Below are positions 1-8,702 of a stretch of DNA of 52,951 bases, one piece after another. A model generated the notes under the pieces. The model saw only the letters and a program-made list of their open reading frames with translations, searched no databases and had not been told where the DNA came from. Source of the DNA: Bacteroidota bacterium (GTDB taxonomy: Bacteria; Bacteroidota; Bacteroidia; B-17B0; Aurantibacillaceae); NCBI GenBank assembly GCA_025362395.1, contig JANYGK010000023.1, forward strand, positions 1-52,951. Reading direction: 5' to 3'. The position numbers were made by a program, and so were the translations under genes. How positions within the stretch are numbered: position 1 is the stretch's first letter; each line of letters starts with the position of its first letter.

Positions 1-3000
1 TCCATTCGTTTTATGAGGGTATTTATGAGAGGGTTTGATAAACCTGTTGTATGCCGTTTGGCACGTTTTGAACTTGTAAGAAGTGACTGGAGAAGGTATC
101 AATTTGATTTACAAAAACCGGGCGAATATATTGCCAATGATGATAATACCACCAGTTTTGATGTATCTGCGGTAAGCTTACAGGAAAACGGCGCTAAAAC
201 ACCGGTTAACTATGTTATACCTCCCGGTATTAACCAACAGCAAAACATACAAACTACAAATTTAGTGCTGTTAAACGAACAGGCCTTAGCATTAAAAGTT
301 TGTAACTTAAAAGACGGTGACAGCCGCGCCATTTATAAAAATATTGACCTCGATGTGCGTTCCTTTAAAAAGCTGAAAATGTTTATGCATGCCGAACAAT
401 TAGGAACCGATGTTTTGCATGATAATGATGTAAGTGTATTTGTACGCTTGGGATCTGACTTTAATAATAACTATTATGAGTATGAAATTCCCGCTAAATT
501 AACGCCTAAAGGATACTATGATCCTAATGATGAAACTGCCAAATTAAACGTATGGCCCGCAGCCAACGAATTTGTAATTGATTTTGATGACCTCACAGGC
601 GCAAAAACTTCCAGGAACAGTGAAACAGGAACAGATTTAGTTGCCGCGCAAAAACCTTTTACCAAAACGTTTGGCGGTTATAATATTACCATTGTTGGTA
701 ACCCTAACCTAGCTACTATAAAAAGTATGATGATAGGGATAAGAAATACTAAAGACGATGGCGCTTTGCCTAAATGTGCTGAAGTGTGGGTAAATGAATT
801 GCGCTTAACCGATTTTCAGAATAAAGGAGGTTGGGCAACAACCGGACGGGTACAGGCCAAACTGGCTGATTTTGGGCAAATATCCTTAGCAGCTACCTAT
901 AGTAAACCGTTTTTTGGAAGCATAGAAAAGAAAGTAAGTGAACGGAGCAGGGAAACAAATTTTCAATGGGACGCGGCCTCTACATTTCAATTAGGTAAGT
1001 TTTTCCCGGTTAAATGGAAAGTAAACTTACCGGTATATTATGCCTATGGGCAAACCCGGATTACGCCATTATATAATCCGTATGATCCGGATGTAAAAAT
1101 CGACAACAATGCGATTGATCAGGTAGTTAAATCTCAGATCAAGAAAAATGCAGAAGATGTTACGGTGCGCAAAGGGTATAATTTTTCCAACGTAAGGGTT
1201 GATGGGTTTAAAAAAGAGGGTAGGAAACCCATGCCCTGGGATATCTCAAATTTTTCGGTTACCTATGCTTATAACGAAGTTACGCGACATAATGTAAATA
1301 TTGACCATAGCATTATTAAATCTTACAGAGGCGGCTTATCCTATAACTATGCTATTAACGCCAAACCGTGGGCACCGTTTAAAAAATCGACCAATAAAAT
1401 TATTAATAATAAATGGATGGCTCTGGTAAAAGAATTTAATATAAATCCTTTACCAAGCAGGCTGGGTTTTAATACGGATGTAACCAGAAACTATAGTGAA
1501 TTGTTAAACAGGGACATTACAAGTTTTTACACCGGAACAACGGATGTGCTAACCAAGGCCCAGTTTAACAAAACCTTTAATATGACCAGGAGCTACGATA
1601 CACAATGGAGCTTGACAAAAAATTTAAAATTTGATTTTACGGCTAATAACGATGCACGTATTCTGGAACCACGCAATAAAATTCAAACCCAACAGCAAAA
1701 AGATACGATCCTTAATAATTTAAAAAAACTGGGAGAAACCGTAAACTACAGGCACCAGTCTAACATAACCTACCAGATTCCTATTAACAAACTTCCGATC
1801 TTTGATTTTATAAACGCCAGTGTTAAATATGGTACCACTTATACATGGACAAGGCGGCCTTTTGCCCAGGAACAAATAGGGAATACCATACAAAATACAA
1901 ATACTAAAGGAGGTAATGTTGCATTAACTATGACAACTTTATATAATAAAATACCTTATTTCCGTAAAATAAATATGGGCACGGGTGATAAAAAAGGAAA
2001 CAAGCCGGGTGCAAAATCAGTACCGGGTGCTAAAGGCGGAACCGATGCTAAAAAAGATACAACAAAGCAAGAGAGCAGCTTTAAAGATATCGGAGAATTT
2101 TTAGCAAGAGGTATTATGATGGTTAAACAAATTTCTTTTGCATACACTGAAGCTGCGGGAACAGGATTGCCGGGGTTTATGCCAAGTTCACAATATTTAG
2201 GAATGGATAATAACAGCAGGTATAACAGCGCACCGGGTTTTGGTTTTATCAGCGGGTCAAATGATGGTATATTGCAAAAATCCATTAATAATGACTGGCT
2301 TACTAAAAACCCTAATCAAAGTCTGCCTTATACAACTACCGGCACAAAAAGTATTACGTACAGGGCAAATATTGAACCGCATGGAAGTTTAAAAATAGAG
2401 CTGAACGGAACAAAAAGTGTAGGTTTTAACAAATCAACCTATGTAAGGTATGATACATCGGGATTTGCTGCAAGATATGATCCCGATAATAGGGGGTACT
2501 TATTTGAAACACCTGTGTACAGCGGTAATTACAGCATAAGCGTATTTACCTTGGGCCGTTCATTTAAAGACAAAGGCAAAGGCGGCTCCTCGCCTTTATT
2601 TGACGAGTTTTTATTAACACGGATGGATATTGCCCAAAGACTTGCGAAAAATAATTCACAGTTTTCATCGGGTCTTCAATCCCCGGTTGGAGCACCTGCT
2701 TATGTTGACGGCTACAGCACTACACAACAAGATGTATTGTTAGGCACTTTTTATGAAACATATACCGGCGGAAAATTAAAGAAAGGACCTGATGTGGACC
2801 ATATGCTTAAATTACCGCCTTTACCAAACTGGACTATTACCTGGGACGGTATAGGAAAATTAAAAGCAGTGAAAAAATATTTTCAATCGGTTACCGTACG
2901 CCATGCTTACCGTTCTGTTTTTACAATAGGAAGTTATAATAATAACCTGCTATATGTGGAAGGGCAGGGCACAAGGGTGCCTGTAGGTTCCACGGCAAGC

Positions 3001-3522
3001 GGAGGAACCTCTAATTTTAACCCGAAGTATATTATTGGCGGCGCCACTATTACAGAAGCATTTAGCCCCTTGGTAAAGTTTGATTTTAAATTTAACAAAC
3101 CGGGCCTATTGGCAAACTTTGGTATTAATAAAGATAAAACCGTTAACTTAAATATTACGGGGCCGCAAATTATTGAAACAAAAGGACAGGAATATATTAT
3201 CGGTTTTGGTTACCGCTATCCTAAATTAAAAATTAATGCCATAAAAATAAAAGGTAAGCCCTTGGAAAGTGACCTTAACTTAAAGGTCGATCTGTCGTAC
3301 AGGAAAAATTTAACCATTATTCGTAGAATTGTGGATGAAATAAGTACACCTACCGGCGGACAAAATATCATCTCTTTAAAAACGGCTCTCGATTATCAGC
3401 TGACCCCAAACATTAATTTAAGGTTATTTTATGATTGGATTAAAACAAGTCCTCAAACATCCAACTCTTTCCCTACCGCTAACACCAATGCGGGCTTTAG
3501 CTTAAGGTTTAACTTACAATAG
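1..3522 (+). CDS. sprA: Cell-surface protein SprA, C-terminal part (gene cut by window edge)
   Basis: SprA forms the very large outer-membrane translocon of the type IX secretion system and is needed for gliding and protein export in Bacteroidota. The visible 1173 codons are open from base 1 with no stop before the first ATG at 13, so the gene starts outside the window; full SprA proteins are about 2400 residues, so this is roughly the C-terminal half. Near the start is the SprA-type segment LARFELVRSDWRRYQFDL. The rest is rich in alternating aromatic and polar beta strands, as expected for a huge outer-membrane barrel, and ends in RLFYDWIKTS...FSLRFNLQ, a typical barrel-closing strand with a C-terminal aromatic signal. 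A Gly/Lys-rich, low-complexity stretch lies around residues 660-690. A methyltransferase gene follows 15 bases later. Identity is confident. Confidence 0.95.
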   Translation, partial: SIRFMRVFMRGFDKPVVCRLARFELVRSDWRRYQFDLQKPGEYIANDDNTTSFDVSAVSLQENGAKTPVNYVIPPGINQQQNIQTTNLVLLNEQALALKVCNLKDGDSRAIYKNIDLDVRSFKKLKMFMHAEQLGTDVLHDNDVSVFVRLGSDFNNNYYEYEIPAKLTPKGYYDPNDETAKLNVWPAANEFVIDFDDLTGAKTSRNSETGTDLVAAQKPFTKTFGGYNITIVGNPNLATIKSMMIGIRNTKDDGALPKCAEVWVNELRLTDFQNKGGWATTGRVQAKLADFGQISLAATYSKPFFGSIEKKVSERSRETNFQWDAASTFQLGKFFPVKWKVNLPVYYAYGQTRITPLYNPYDPDVKIDNNAIDQVVKSQIKKNAEDVTVRKGYNFSNVRVDGFKKEGRKPMPWDISNFSVTYAYNEVTRHNVNIDHSIIKSYRGGLSYNYAINAKPWAPFKKSTNKIINNKWMALVKEFNINPLPSRLGFNTDVTRNYSELLNRDITSFYTGTTDVLTKAQFNKTFNMTRSYDTQWSLTKNLKFDFTANNDARILEPRNKIQTQQQKDTILNNLKKLGETVNYRHQSNITYQIPINKLPIFDFINASVKYGTTYTWTRRPFAQEQIGNTIQNTNTKGGNVALTMTTLYNKIPYFRKINMGTGDKKGNKPGAKSVPGAKGGTDAKKDTTKQESSFKDIGEFLARGIMMVKQISFAYTEAAGTGLPGFMPSSQYLGMDNNSRYNSAPGFGFISGSNDGILQKSINNDWLTKNPNQSLPYTTTGTKSITYRANIEPHGSLKIELNGTKSVGFNKSTYVRYDTSGFAARYDPDNRGYLFETPVYSGNYSISVFTLGRSFKDKGKGGSSPLFDEFLLTRMDIAQRLAKNNSQFSSGLQSPVGAPAYVDGYSTTQQDVLLGTFYETYTGGKLKKGPDVDHMLKLPPLPNWTITWDGIGKLKAVKKYFQSVTVRHAYRSVFTIGSYNNNLLYVEGQGTRVPVGSTASGGTSNFNPKYIIGGATITEAFSPLVKFDFKFNKPGLLANFGINKDKTVNLNITGPQIIETKGQEYIIGFGYRYPKLKINAIKIKGKPLESDLNLKVDLSYRKNLTIIRRIVDEISTPTGGQNIISLKTALDYQLTPNINLRLFYDWIKTSPQTSNSFPTANTNAGFSLRFNLQ

Positions 3523-3537
3523 TAATACAAAAATATT

Positions 3538-4068
3538 GTGCCGTACAACATAAACCAAAAATTGAGCATGCATGAATTGGGGCGCATGAATAAAGATGAA
3601 TTTAAGTCGACCGAAAAAAATAAAATAATCCTTGTTTTAGATAATGTAAGAAGCTTAAATAATATCGGCTCAGCTTTTAGAACGGCCGATTCATTTTTAA
3701 TAGAAGCCATTTATTTATGCGGTGTAAGCGGAACTCCTCCTAATAAAGAAATAGAAAAAACAGCATTAGGAGCAACGCAAACCGTAGCATGGAACTACTT
3801 TAAAACTACAGGCGAAGCGGTTGAAACATTAAAGTCTGCCGGTTATTTTATTGCTTCTGTTGAACAGGCAAAACATTCGGTCATGCTAAATCAATTCTCA
3901 AAACCCGGCAAAGCGTTAGCGCTTATTTTCGGAAATGAGGTGTACGGTGTAGAGCAGGATATTATTGACAAAAGCGATATTTGCATTGAAATACCTCAGT
4001 TCGGAACCAAACATTCTTTAAATGTATCCGTATCTATTGGGATCGTGCTCTGGGAAATAATGAGATGA
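3538..4068 (+). CDS. TrmH/SpoU-family RNA 2'-O-methyltransferase
   Basis: This 176-residue protein is a SPOUT-fold methyltransferase expected to use S-adenosylmethionine to methylate a ribose 2'-OH in tRNA or rRNA. The three SpoU motifs are present in order: NVRSLNNIGSAFRTAD (motif 1, about residues 37-52), FGNEVYGVEQ (motif 2, about 139-148) and IPQFGTKHSLNVSVSIGIVL (motif 3, about 158-177), which form the trefoil knot. There is no N-terminal substrate-binding extension, so it is a minimal single-domain member; the exact RNA target cannot be read from sequence. I use the GTG at 3538 because relatives begin with a short KLS.xEL segment that an internal start at the ATG at 3568 would cut. It follows sprA by 15 bases, so co-transcription is possible. 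Confidence 0.88.
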   Translation: MPYNINQKLSMHELGRMNKDEFKSTEKNKIILVLDNVRSLNNIGSAFRTADSFLIEAIYLCGVSGTPPNKEIEKTALGATQTVAWNYFKTTGEAVETLKSAGYFIASVEQAKHSVMLNQFSKPGKALALIFGNEVYGVEQDIIDKSDICIEIPQFGTKHSLNVSVSIGIVLWEIMR

Positions 4069-4081
4069 TTGAAAAGAACTC

Positions 4082-4175
4082 AAAAGATTAAGGAGATTTA
4101 AGTAATAAGATTAAAGATCGTGCTTCTGAAATACAAGTCTTATATCTTTAATCTTACTTCTTTTTAATCTCTTTT
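4082..4175. repeat. Imperfect inverted repeat of TTAATCTT-type words between convergent genes
   Basis: The left arm (4082-4118) contains AAGATTAAAGAT and the right arm (4144-4175) contains ATCTTTAATCTT. The arms stay complementary, with gaps, over about 32 bases. The element fills the gap between a plus-strand and a minus-strand gene end, so it could act as a two-way terminator. The same words recur after guaB at 34963-35022. Confidence 0.6.
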
Positions 4176-4199
4176 ATCAAATAGTCTCTTTTTTCCCTG

Positions 4200-5054
4200 C
4201 TAATGGTACCTGTTAAACACTTCCCAACTTTCTAAATATGCTTTTTGTAAAAGCGGTTTATTAAGATCTAAGGGAAGCTTATTTATTTCTAAAAAATGTT
4301 CCAGATCTTCCGTGGCTATATTACCGGTAAGCTCTTCCGTTGCCATAGGGCAGCCGCCAAAACCATGAATGGCAACATCAAAACGACGGCAACCGCTATC
4401 ATACGCCGCCTGAATTTTTTCCTGAGCTTTTTCTTTTGTAGAATGAAGATGGGCACCGATTTCAACATCTTTAAATTCAGGAATTATATTAGAGAACAAA
4501 TAAGCAATATTCTCTTTATTGGAAACGCCTACTGTATCCGATAAAGCAATGATTTTAATACCTAGCCCGCTTAATTTTTTCGTCCACTCAATTACAATAT
4601 CGCTGTTCCATAAGTCACCGTAAGGGTTTCCGAATGCCATGGAAATATAAACTACCGGTTCTTTATTATGCTTAACGCTTAGGTTCTGAATTTCTTCAAT
4701 ACGTATTAACGATTCGGCAATGCTCGAATTGGTATTACGCTGCTGAAATGTTTCTGAAATAGAGAACGGAAATCCTAAATAACGGATCTCATCAAAGGCA
4801 CAGGCTTCTTCAGCACCGCGTGTATTGGCAATAATGGCTAATAATTTACTTTTAGTTCCCGATAAATTTAACTGCTTTAATACGGCAGCAGTGTCCCTCA
4901 TTTGCGGAATAGCTTTAGGAGATACAAAGCTTCCGAAATCAATCGTATCAAACCCGATGTTTAATAATGAATTAATGTATTTTACTTTTGTTTCGGTTGG
5001 TATAAATTCTTTAATGCCTTGCATGGCATCTCGGGGGCATTCTATAATTTTCAT
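4200..5054 (-). CDS. Hydroxymethylglutaryl-CoA lyase-like protein (HMGL family)
   Basis: HMG-CoA lyase splits HMG-CoA into acetoacetate and acetyl-CoA, the last step of leucine breakdown. This 284-residue protein has the DRE-TIM barrel metal-enzyme pattern: PRD at 7-9 in place of the usual GPRDGLQ start, the metal-ligand pair in AHLHST (H202, H204), and the catalytic-loop cysteine in GFGGCP (C235), followed by TGNIATEDL. The first motif reads CPRDAMQ, and the flexible loop reads MATEELTGN rather than the usual YAxGASGN, so substrate preference may differ from textbook HMGCL. The gene starts 7 bases after the end of pyrD on the same strand, so they are probably one transcript. A homocitrate- or isopropylmalate-synthase relative is less likely given the length and the GGCP loop. 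Confidence 0.82.
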   Translation of the reverse strand: MKIIECPRDAMQGIKEFIPTETKVKYINSLLNIGFDTIDFGSFVSPKAIPQMRDTAAVLKQLNLSGTKSKLLAIIANTRGAEEACAFDEIRYLGFPFSISETFQQRNTNSSIAESLIRIEEIQNLSVKHNKEPVVYISMAFGNPYGDLWNSDIVIEWTKKLSGLGIKIIALSDTVGVSNKENIAYLFSNIIPEFKDVEIGAHLHSTKEKAQEKIQAAYDSGCRRFDVAIHGFGGCPMATEELTGNIATEDLEHFLEINKLPLDLNKPLLQKAYLESWEVFNRYH

Positions 5055-5061
5055 AAAGGAG

Positions 5062-6099
5062 TTATAAATGATTTTTAATAATAGACTTGTTTATTTTTTT
5101 AATTAACGCAGGTCCTTCATATATAAAGCCTGTGTAAAGTTGTATAAGATCGGCTCCTGCTTTTAATTTTTCAATCGCGTCTTTCGGGCTGTGTATGCCG
5201 CCAACACCAATTATAGGAAATGCATTATTGGATTTTGTTTTTAAATAGGCAATTACCTCTGTGCTTCTCTTAGATAAAGGCTTACCGCTTAATCCTCCCA
5301 TACCCACAGCCTCTATTTCTGATTTTGAATAACTCAATGGTTCGCGGGCTATAGTTGTGTTTGTTGCTACAATGCCATCAATTTTAGTAGAAGCCACAAT
5401 ATCAATAATATCATCTAATTGCGAATCCGTTAGGTCCGGTGCTATCTTTAACAATAAAGGCTTACGTTTTGTTTTAGAATTATTAATGTTTTGTAAATGG
5501 TTTAATAAGGCGGTTAAAGGTTCTTTATCTTGTAACGCTCTTAAATTAGGAGTGTTAGGGGAGCTTACATTAACCACAAAATAATCAACCACATCAAATA
5601 AGGCATTAAAACAGTATTCATAATCCTTAATGGCATCTTCGTTAGGCGTTAATTTGTTTTTTCCGATATTACCGCCAATGATAACAGATGTTTTCCTGTT
5701 TTTTAAACGCACGGCAGCTGCATCTACCCCTTCATTATTAAATCCCATTCTATTAATAAGCGCTTCATTTTTAGGCAGGCGAAATAATCGGGGCTTATCG
5801 TTGCCGGCTTGAGGCTTTGGAGTAAGGGTTCCTATTTCTATAAAACCAAATCCTAAATTGGCCAGTTCGTTAAAAACCTTTGCGTCTTTATCTAACCCGG
5901 CAGCAAGCCCAACGGGGTTTTTAAAGGTTAAGCCGAAGAGTTTTTTTTCAAGGCCGGGGTGTTCATAATTAAATACGCCTTTAAAAACAGATCGTCCTAA
6001 TGCATTCCTCAGCCCCATTTTCAGCAAATCAAATGTTAAATAATGTGCTTTTTCAGGATCCAGCTTAAATAAATAGGGTTTCAGGAATGATTTGTACAT
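5062..6099 (-). CDS. pyrD: Dihydroorotate dehydrogenase, quinone type (class 2)
   Basis: PyrD oxidises dihydroorotate to orotate in pyrimidine synthesis, using FMN and passing electrons to membrane quinone. Class 2 features are clear: the N-terminal amphipathic region ([26 protein letters not shown]), [34 protein letters not shown] for FMN binding, the catalytic-serine segment [15 protein letters not shown], and the C-terminal phosphate-binding [34 protein letters not shown] place the start at 6099, matching relatives that begin MYK. The frame also allows ATG at 6117, but an exact TAnnTTTG box (6105-6112) sits between the two, which favours the inner start. The HMG-CoA-lyase-like gene follows 7 bases downstream. 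Confidence 0.95.
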   Translation of the reverse strand: MYKSFLKPYLFKLDPEKAHYLTFDLLKMGLRNALGRSVFKGVFNYEHPGLEKKLFGLTFKNPVGLAAGLDKDAKVFNELANLGFGFIEIGTLTPKPQAGNDKPRLFRLPKNEALINRMGFNNEGVDAAAVRLKNRKTSVIIGGNIGKNKLTPNEDAIKDYEYCFNALFDVVDYFVVNVSSPNTPNLRALQDKEPLTALLNHLQNINNSKTKRKPLLLKIAPDLTDSQLDDIIDIVASTKIDGIVATNTTIAREPLSYSKSEIEAVGMGGLSGKPLSKRSTEVIAYLKTKSNNAFPIIGVGGIHSPKDAIEKLKAGADLIQLYTGFIYEGPALIKKINKSIIKNHL

Positions 6100-6104
6100 A
6101 TTCA

Positions 6105-6112
6105 CAAATTTA
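6105..6112 (-). promoter_or_regulatory. Candidate -7 promoter box for pyrD
   Basis: The minus strand reads TAAATTTG, an exact match to the Bacteroidota -7 consensus TAnnTTTG. No clear TTG -33 element lies at the usual spacing. It lies inside the longest possible pyrD frame and leaves almost no leader before the ATG at 6099, so the call is tentative. Confidence 0.4.
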
Positions 6113-6198
6113 AGCATAAGAAACAGGATATCATTTTAACGTCCTAAAAAAAAGTTTGAATTTTTTTAGTTTTTTTAACTATAGTTCAAAAAAACGTG

Positions 6199-6206
6199 TA
6201 TTTTTG
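6199..6206 (+). promoter_or_regulatory. Candidate -7 promoter box for the Ala-rich lipoprotein gene
   Basis: TATTTTTG matches TAnnTTTG exactly and lies 32 bases before the ATG, in a very AT-rich stretch. The -33 region is T-rich but has no clean TTTG. Confidence 0.6.
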
Positions 6207-6238
6207 CATCCAAATTAATAAAACTAAAACAAACAAAA

Positions 6239-6508
6239 ATGAAAAAATTATTATCAATCGTTGCTGTAGCTGCTATATCAGCTGCATTTGTATCTTGTGG
6301 TCCTTCTAAAGAAGAAATGGAAGCTCGCGAAAAAGCTAAAGCTGATTCTATTGCTGCAGTTGAACAAGCTTCTGCTGATTCATTAGCTAAAGTTGCTGAA
6401 GCTGAAGCTGCTGCTGCTTCTATGGCTGCTTCTGAAGCTGCTAAAGCTGACTCAATTAAAATGGCTGATTCATTAGCTATGCACGCTAAAGGTGGTAAAA
6501 AACACTAA
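6239..6508 (+). CDS. Small Ala/Asp/Ser-rich lipoprotein
   Basis: I do not recognise a named family. The 89-residue product has a signal peptide ending in AAFVSC, so Cys20 should be lipidated and the mature protein is about 70 residues. The mature part is a predicted continuous helix dominated by Ala, Lys and Glu, with four ADS motifs (residues 35-37, 46-48, 70-72, 76-78), and it ends in the basic tail KGGKKH. Codon use is strongly skewed: almost every alanine is GCT, unlike neighbouring genes, which suggests high expression. A -7 box upstream and a strong terminator downstream make it a single-gene unit. Size, helicity, lipid anchor and basic C-terminus recall envelope spacer lipoproteins, but that is only an analogy. 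Confidence 0.8.
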   Translation: MKKLLSIVAVAAISAAFVSCGPSKEEMEAREKAKADSIAAVEQASADSLAKVAEAEAAAASMAASEAAKADSIKMADSLAMHAKGGKKH

Positions 6509-6523
6509 TATTTAGCAATTGCT

Positions 6524-6560
6524 AAAAAAACCTGTGAACTCTCTTCACAGGTTTTTTTTT
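6524..6560. terminator. Bidirectional intrinsic terminator
   Basis: The stem AAAACCTGTGAA (6527-6538) pairs with TTCACAGGTTTT (6544-6555) around the loop CTCTC, flanked by A and T runs on both sides. It lies between the convergent lipoprotein and marC genes and can serve both. Confidence 0.9.
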
Positions 6561-6575
6561 GATTTTAAATCAGGT

Positions 6576-7154
6576 TTAATGCAGCCCGGTAATATTATTA
6601 CGGAACAGCTTAATGGCCAAAGCCAAAAGCACAATACCAAATACTTTTTTAAGAATAGCAATGCCGCCTGCGCCTAACAGTCGTTCAAGCCAATTAAGGT
6701 TCCTGAGAACGATATAAACTATAATAACATTTAAAAGAATGGCGCCCACAATGGATATGATGTTATATTCAGCCCTTATAGAAAGTAATGTGGTTAAGGT
6801 TCCTGTGCCTGCAATTAATGGAAATGCTAAAGGAATAACGGATGCTGTGGCAGGCATCGTATCTTTCGAAATTTGAATTCCCAAAATCATTTCAAAAGCT
6901 ACAATAAAAATAAGGATGGAGCCGGCTATGGCAAAATCTCCGATAGAAATGCCAATAATTTCAAGGATAGATTGCCCTATAAATAAAAAAACGATCATTA
7001 TTCCAAAGGAAACTAAAGAAGCCTTGCCTGCATTTATACCGCCTGTTTTTTGATTTAAGCCAATGATGATAGGAATAGACCCGATCACATCAATTACTGC
7101 AAACAATATCATTGTTACTTTTAAAATTTCTATAATGTCGAATTTCAAATTCAT
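6576..7154 (-). CDS. marC: MarC-family integral membrane protein
   Basis: MarC (UPF0056) proteins are inner-membrane proteins with about six helices. Their transport role is unproven, and the old link to multiple antibiotic resistance was not upheld. This one has hydrophobic segments throughout the 193-codon frame, including VTMILFAVIDVIGSIPIIIGL near the N-terminus, ILIFIVAFEMILGIQISKDT in the middle and FGIVLLALAIKLFRNNITGL at the end. The duplicated halves with conserved Pro and Gly (SIPIIIGL, AFPLIAGTGTL) are typical. I choose the ATG at 7154 (MNLKFDIIEILK), because the extra upstream residues to 7205 (MIYYLLYYYTF...) are unlike relatives. It is convergent with the small lipoprotein gene and shares its terminator. 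Confidence 0.85.
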   Translation of the reverse strand: MNLKFDIIEILKVTMILFAVIDVIGSIPIIIGLNQKTGGINAGKASLVSFGIMIVFLFIGQSILEIIGISIGDFAIAGSILIFIVAFEMILGIQISKDTMPATASVIPLAFPLIAGTGTLTTLLSIRAEYNIISIVGAILLNVIIVYIVLRNLNWLERLLGAGGIAILKKVFGIVLLALAIKLFRNNITGLH

Positions 7155-7260
7155 AATTGCATAGTTTTTAGCAAAGGTATAGTAATAAAGAAGATAATAA
7201 ATCATCAGGCCGCATAAATAGTTAAGTATATTTATACTCTTTAATTTTAAACAAAAAACA

Positions 7261-7731
7261 ATGAAACAGATAACACTATCTCTTATTATTTTATTATTTA
7301 TTTCTGCATGTACGCAGGTAAATTCAACCGGCGGAAAAACAGTTACAGAAGAGAAAGATTCGACTTCTGAAGTAGATATTTCTTTGTCAAAAATGGATGC
7401 CGTAGAAGAGTTGTCGAACGTTAAAGAAGAAGAAAAATCCCAATTGTTATTTAAAGCAGAAGGCGCGGAGCCGGGTTGGACAGCGGAATTTTATTCCGAC
7501 AGGCTTACCATGGTATTGAACTACGGCAAAGAAACAGTAACAATTAAACGCCTTAATAATGACCTGAATAAAAAGGAGGATGTAAAAATTAATTTACAGT
7601 CGGGTGCTTCAGATTTTATTATAATACAAACTCAATCATGTATGCCTATGTCGGGAGAACCCTCCGATAAAAAAGTTGAAATAACTTATAAAGGCACTAA
7701 GTATAAGGGATGTGGAAGGTTTTTAAAATAA
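7261..7731 (+). CDS. Lipoprotein with COG3650-like domain
   Basis: The 156-residue product has a lipoprotein signal (LLFISAC, Cys17) followed by a low-complexity acidic and Ser-rich linker to about residue 55. The C-terminal 95 residues resemble the COG3650 family of predicted periplasmic proteins: an FKAEGAEPGWTAEFYSDRL block, then a cysteine pair in QSCMPMSG and YKGCGRFLK that probably forms a disulfide. The family often occurs in envelope-stress settings, but its function is unknown. A palindromic terminator follows directly, so the gene appears to be transcribed alone. Confidence 0.7.
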   Translation: MKQITLSLIILLFISACTQVNSTGGKTVTEEKDSTSEVDISLSKMDAVEELSNVKEEEKSQLLFKAEGAEPGWTAEFYSDRLTMVLNYGKETVTIKRLNNDLNKKEDVKINLQSGASDFIIIQTQSCMPMSGEPSDKKVEITYKGTKYKGCGRFLK

Positions 7732-7734
7732 TTT

Positions 7735-7761
7735 AAGGTTTAATTAAACCTTTATCTTTTT
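7735..7761 (+). terminator. Intrinsic terminator after the COG3650-like lipoprotein gene
   Basis: A perfect 18-base palindrome, AAGGTTTAATTAAACCTT (7735-7752), is followed by TATCTTTTT. It begins 3 bases after the stop codon. Confidence 0.7.
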
Positions 7762-7797
7762 GTCGGGTCTTAGATACTGAAAATAAAAAGATACATT

Positions 7798-8646
7798 ATG
7801 AAAACTAAACAGCTGACCTTTGGCATTGTTACAATCGCATTTGTATGTGCCGGCATTTTTTCTTCTTGTAAAAAGAAAGGTAAGGATGAAAAAGATACTG
7901 ATACTTCAGCGGCAGCTGATCAGTCATTGGCATCTACAACGGTAAATGATATGACCAACATATCGGACGAAGCAGGCCGGAATAACAGTGTTTCAAGTTT
8001 CAGAACAGAGGAAAGCACTTCAATTTTAGGCAGCTGCGCCACTTTAACGTTTGATACGTTAGCGGCTGCTAAAACGGTTACCGTAAATTTTGGAGCGACC
8101 AATTGTGTAGGTAATGACGGTAGAAACAGGAGAGGCGCCATTATTTTAAATTTTACGGGCAGGTACAGGGATTCTTTAACCGTAATCACGGTGACACCGC
8201 AAAATTATTTTGTGAATGATAACCAGGTTACAGGTTATAAAAGTATTACTAATAAAGGACACAATGCAGCACATCATTTAGTGTATGATATTACTGCAAA
8301 TATTCGGATTGTAAAAGCAAATAACGGCGGAACTGTTACATGGCAGAGCACACGCCAAAGAGAATGGACAGCGGGAGAAAACACGTTTACTTGGGCAGAT
8401 GACATGTATTCTATTACCGGTAGTGCAAGCGGTAGTACAGCGGGAGGAAATTCATTTCAGTCTGTTATAACAAGTCCCTTAATTCGCAATATGACCCTTG
8501 GCTGCAGAAAGTATTTTACTGCCGGAACCCTTGTTCATACTCCTTTAGGCAAAGCACCGCGTACCATTGATTACGGCAACGGAGCATGTGATGACTTGGC
8601 AACTGTTACAATTAACGGTACAGTGTATAACATTACGTTACCGTAA
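7798..8646 (+). CDS. Lipoprotein of an unrecognised paralogous family (copy 1)
   Basis: I do not recognise this family. The 282-residue product has a lipoprotein signal ending FSSCKKK, a Ser/Thr/Asp-rich linker to about residue 75, and a beta-rich domain. Conserved blocks are NFGATNCVGNDGRNRRGAI (about 97-115), YSITGSASG (about 203-211) and a C-terminal block with GTLVHTPLGKAPRTIDYGNG followed by ACDDLATVTINGT. The same blocks occur in the same order in the lipoprotein at 21718-22545, so the two are paralogues. Shared cysteines in GxxxCVGxDG and GxGxCDD could form disulfides or bind metal. It has its own strong terminator and no functional neighbour; surface or periplasmic location is inferred from the lipid anchor. 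Confidence 0.75.
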   Translation: MKTKQLTFGIVTIAFVCAGIFSSCKKKGKDEKDTDTSAAADQSLASTTVNDMTNISDEAGRNNSVSSFRTEESTSILGSCATLTFDTLAAAKTVTVNFGATNCVGNDGRNRRGAIILNFTGRYRDSLTVITVTPQNYFVNDNQVTGYKSITNKGHNAAHHLVYDITANIRIVKANNGGTVTWQSTRQREWTAGENTFTWADDMYSITGSASGSTAGGNSFQSVITSPLIRNMTLGCRKYFTAGTLVHTPLGKAPRTIDYGNGACDDLATVTINGTVYNITLP

Positions 8647-8670
8647 CTAAAAATAGTTTTTTTAAAACGA

Positions 8671-8700
8671 AAAAGTCTCTGCTATTAGCAGAGACTTTTT
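8671..8700 (+). terminator. Strong intrinsic terminator
   Basis: A 13-base-pair stem, AAAAGTCTCTGCT (8671-8683) with AGCAGAGACTTTT (8687-8699), closes a three-base ATT loop and is flanked by A and T runs. It follows the lipoprotein gene by 24 bases and could also serve gdhA on the other strand. Confidence 0.9.
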
Positions 8701-8702
8701 TA

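Noticed and set aside
1956-2285. Minus-strand open frame inside sprA (109 residues)
   Set aside because: It mirrors the sprA coding strand, has no family pattern and no start signals; it is a shadow of the real gene.
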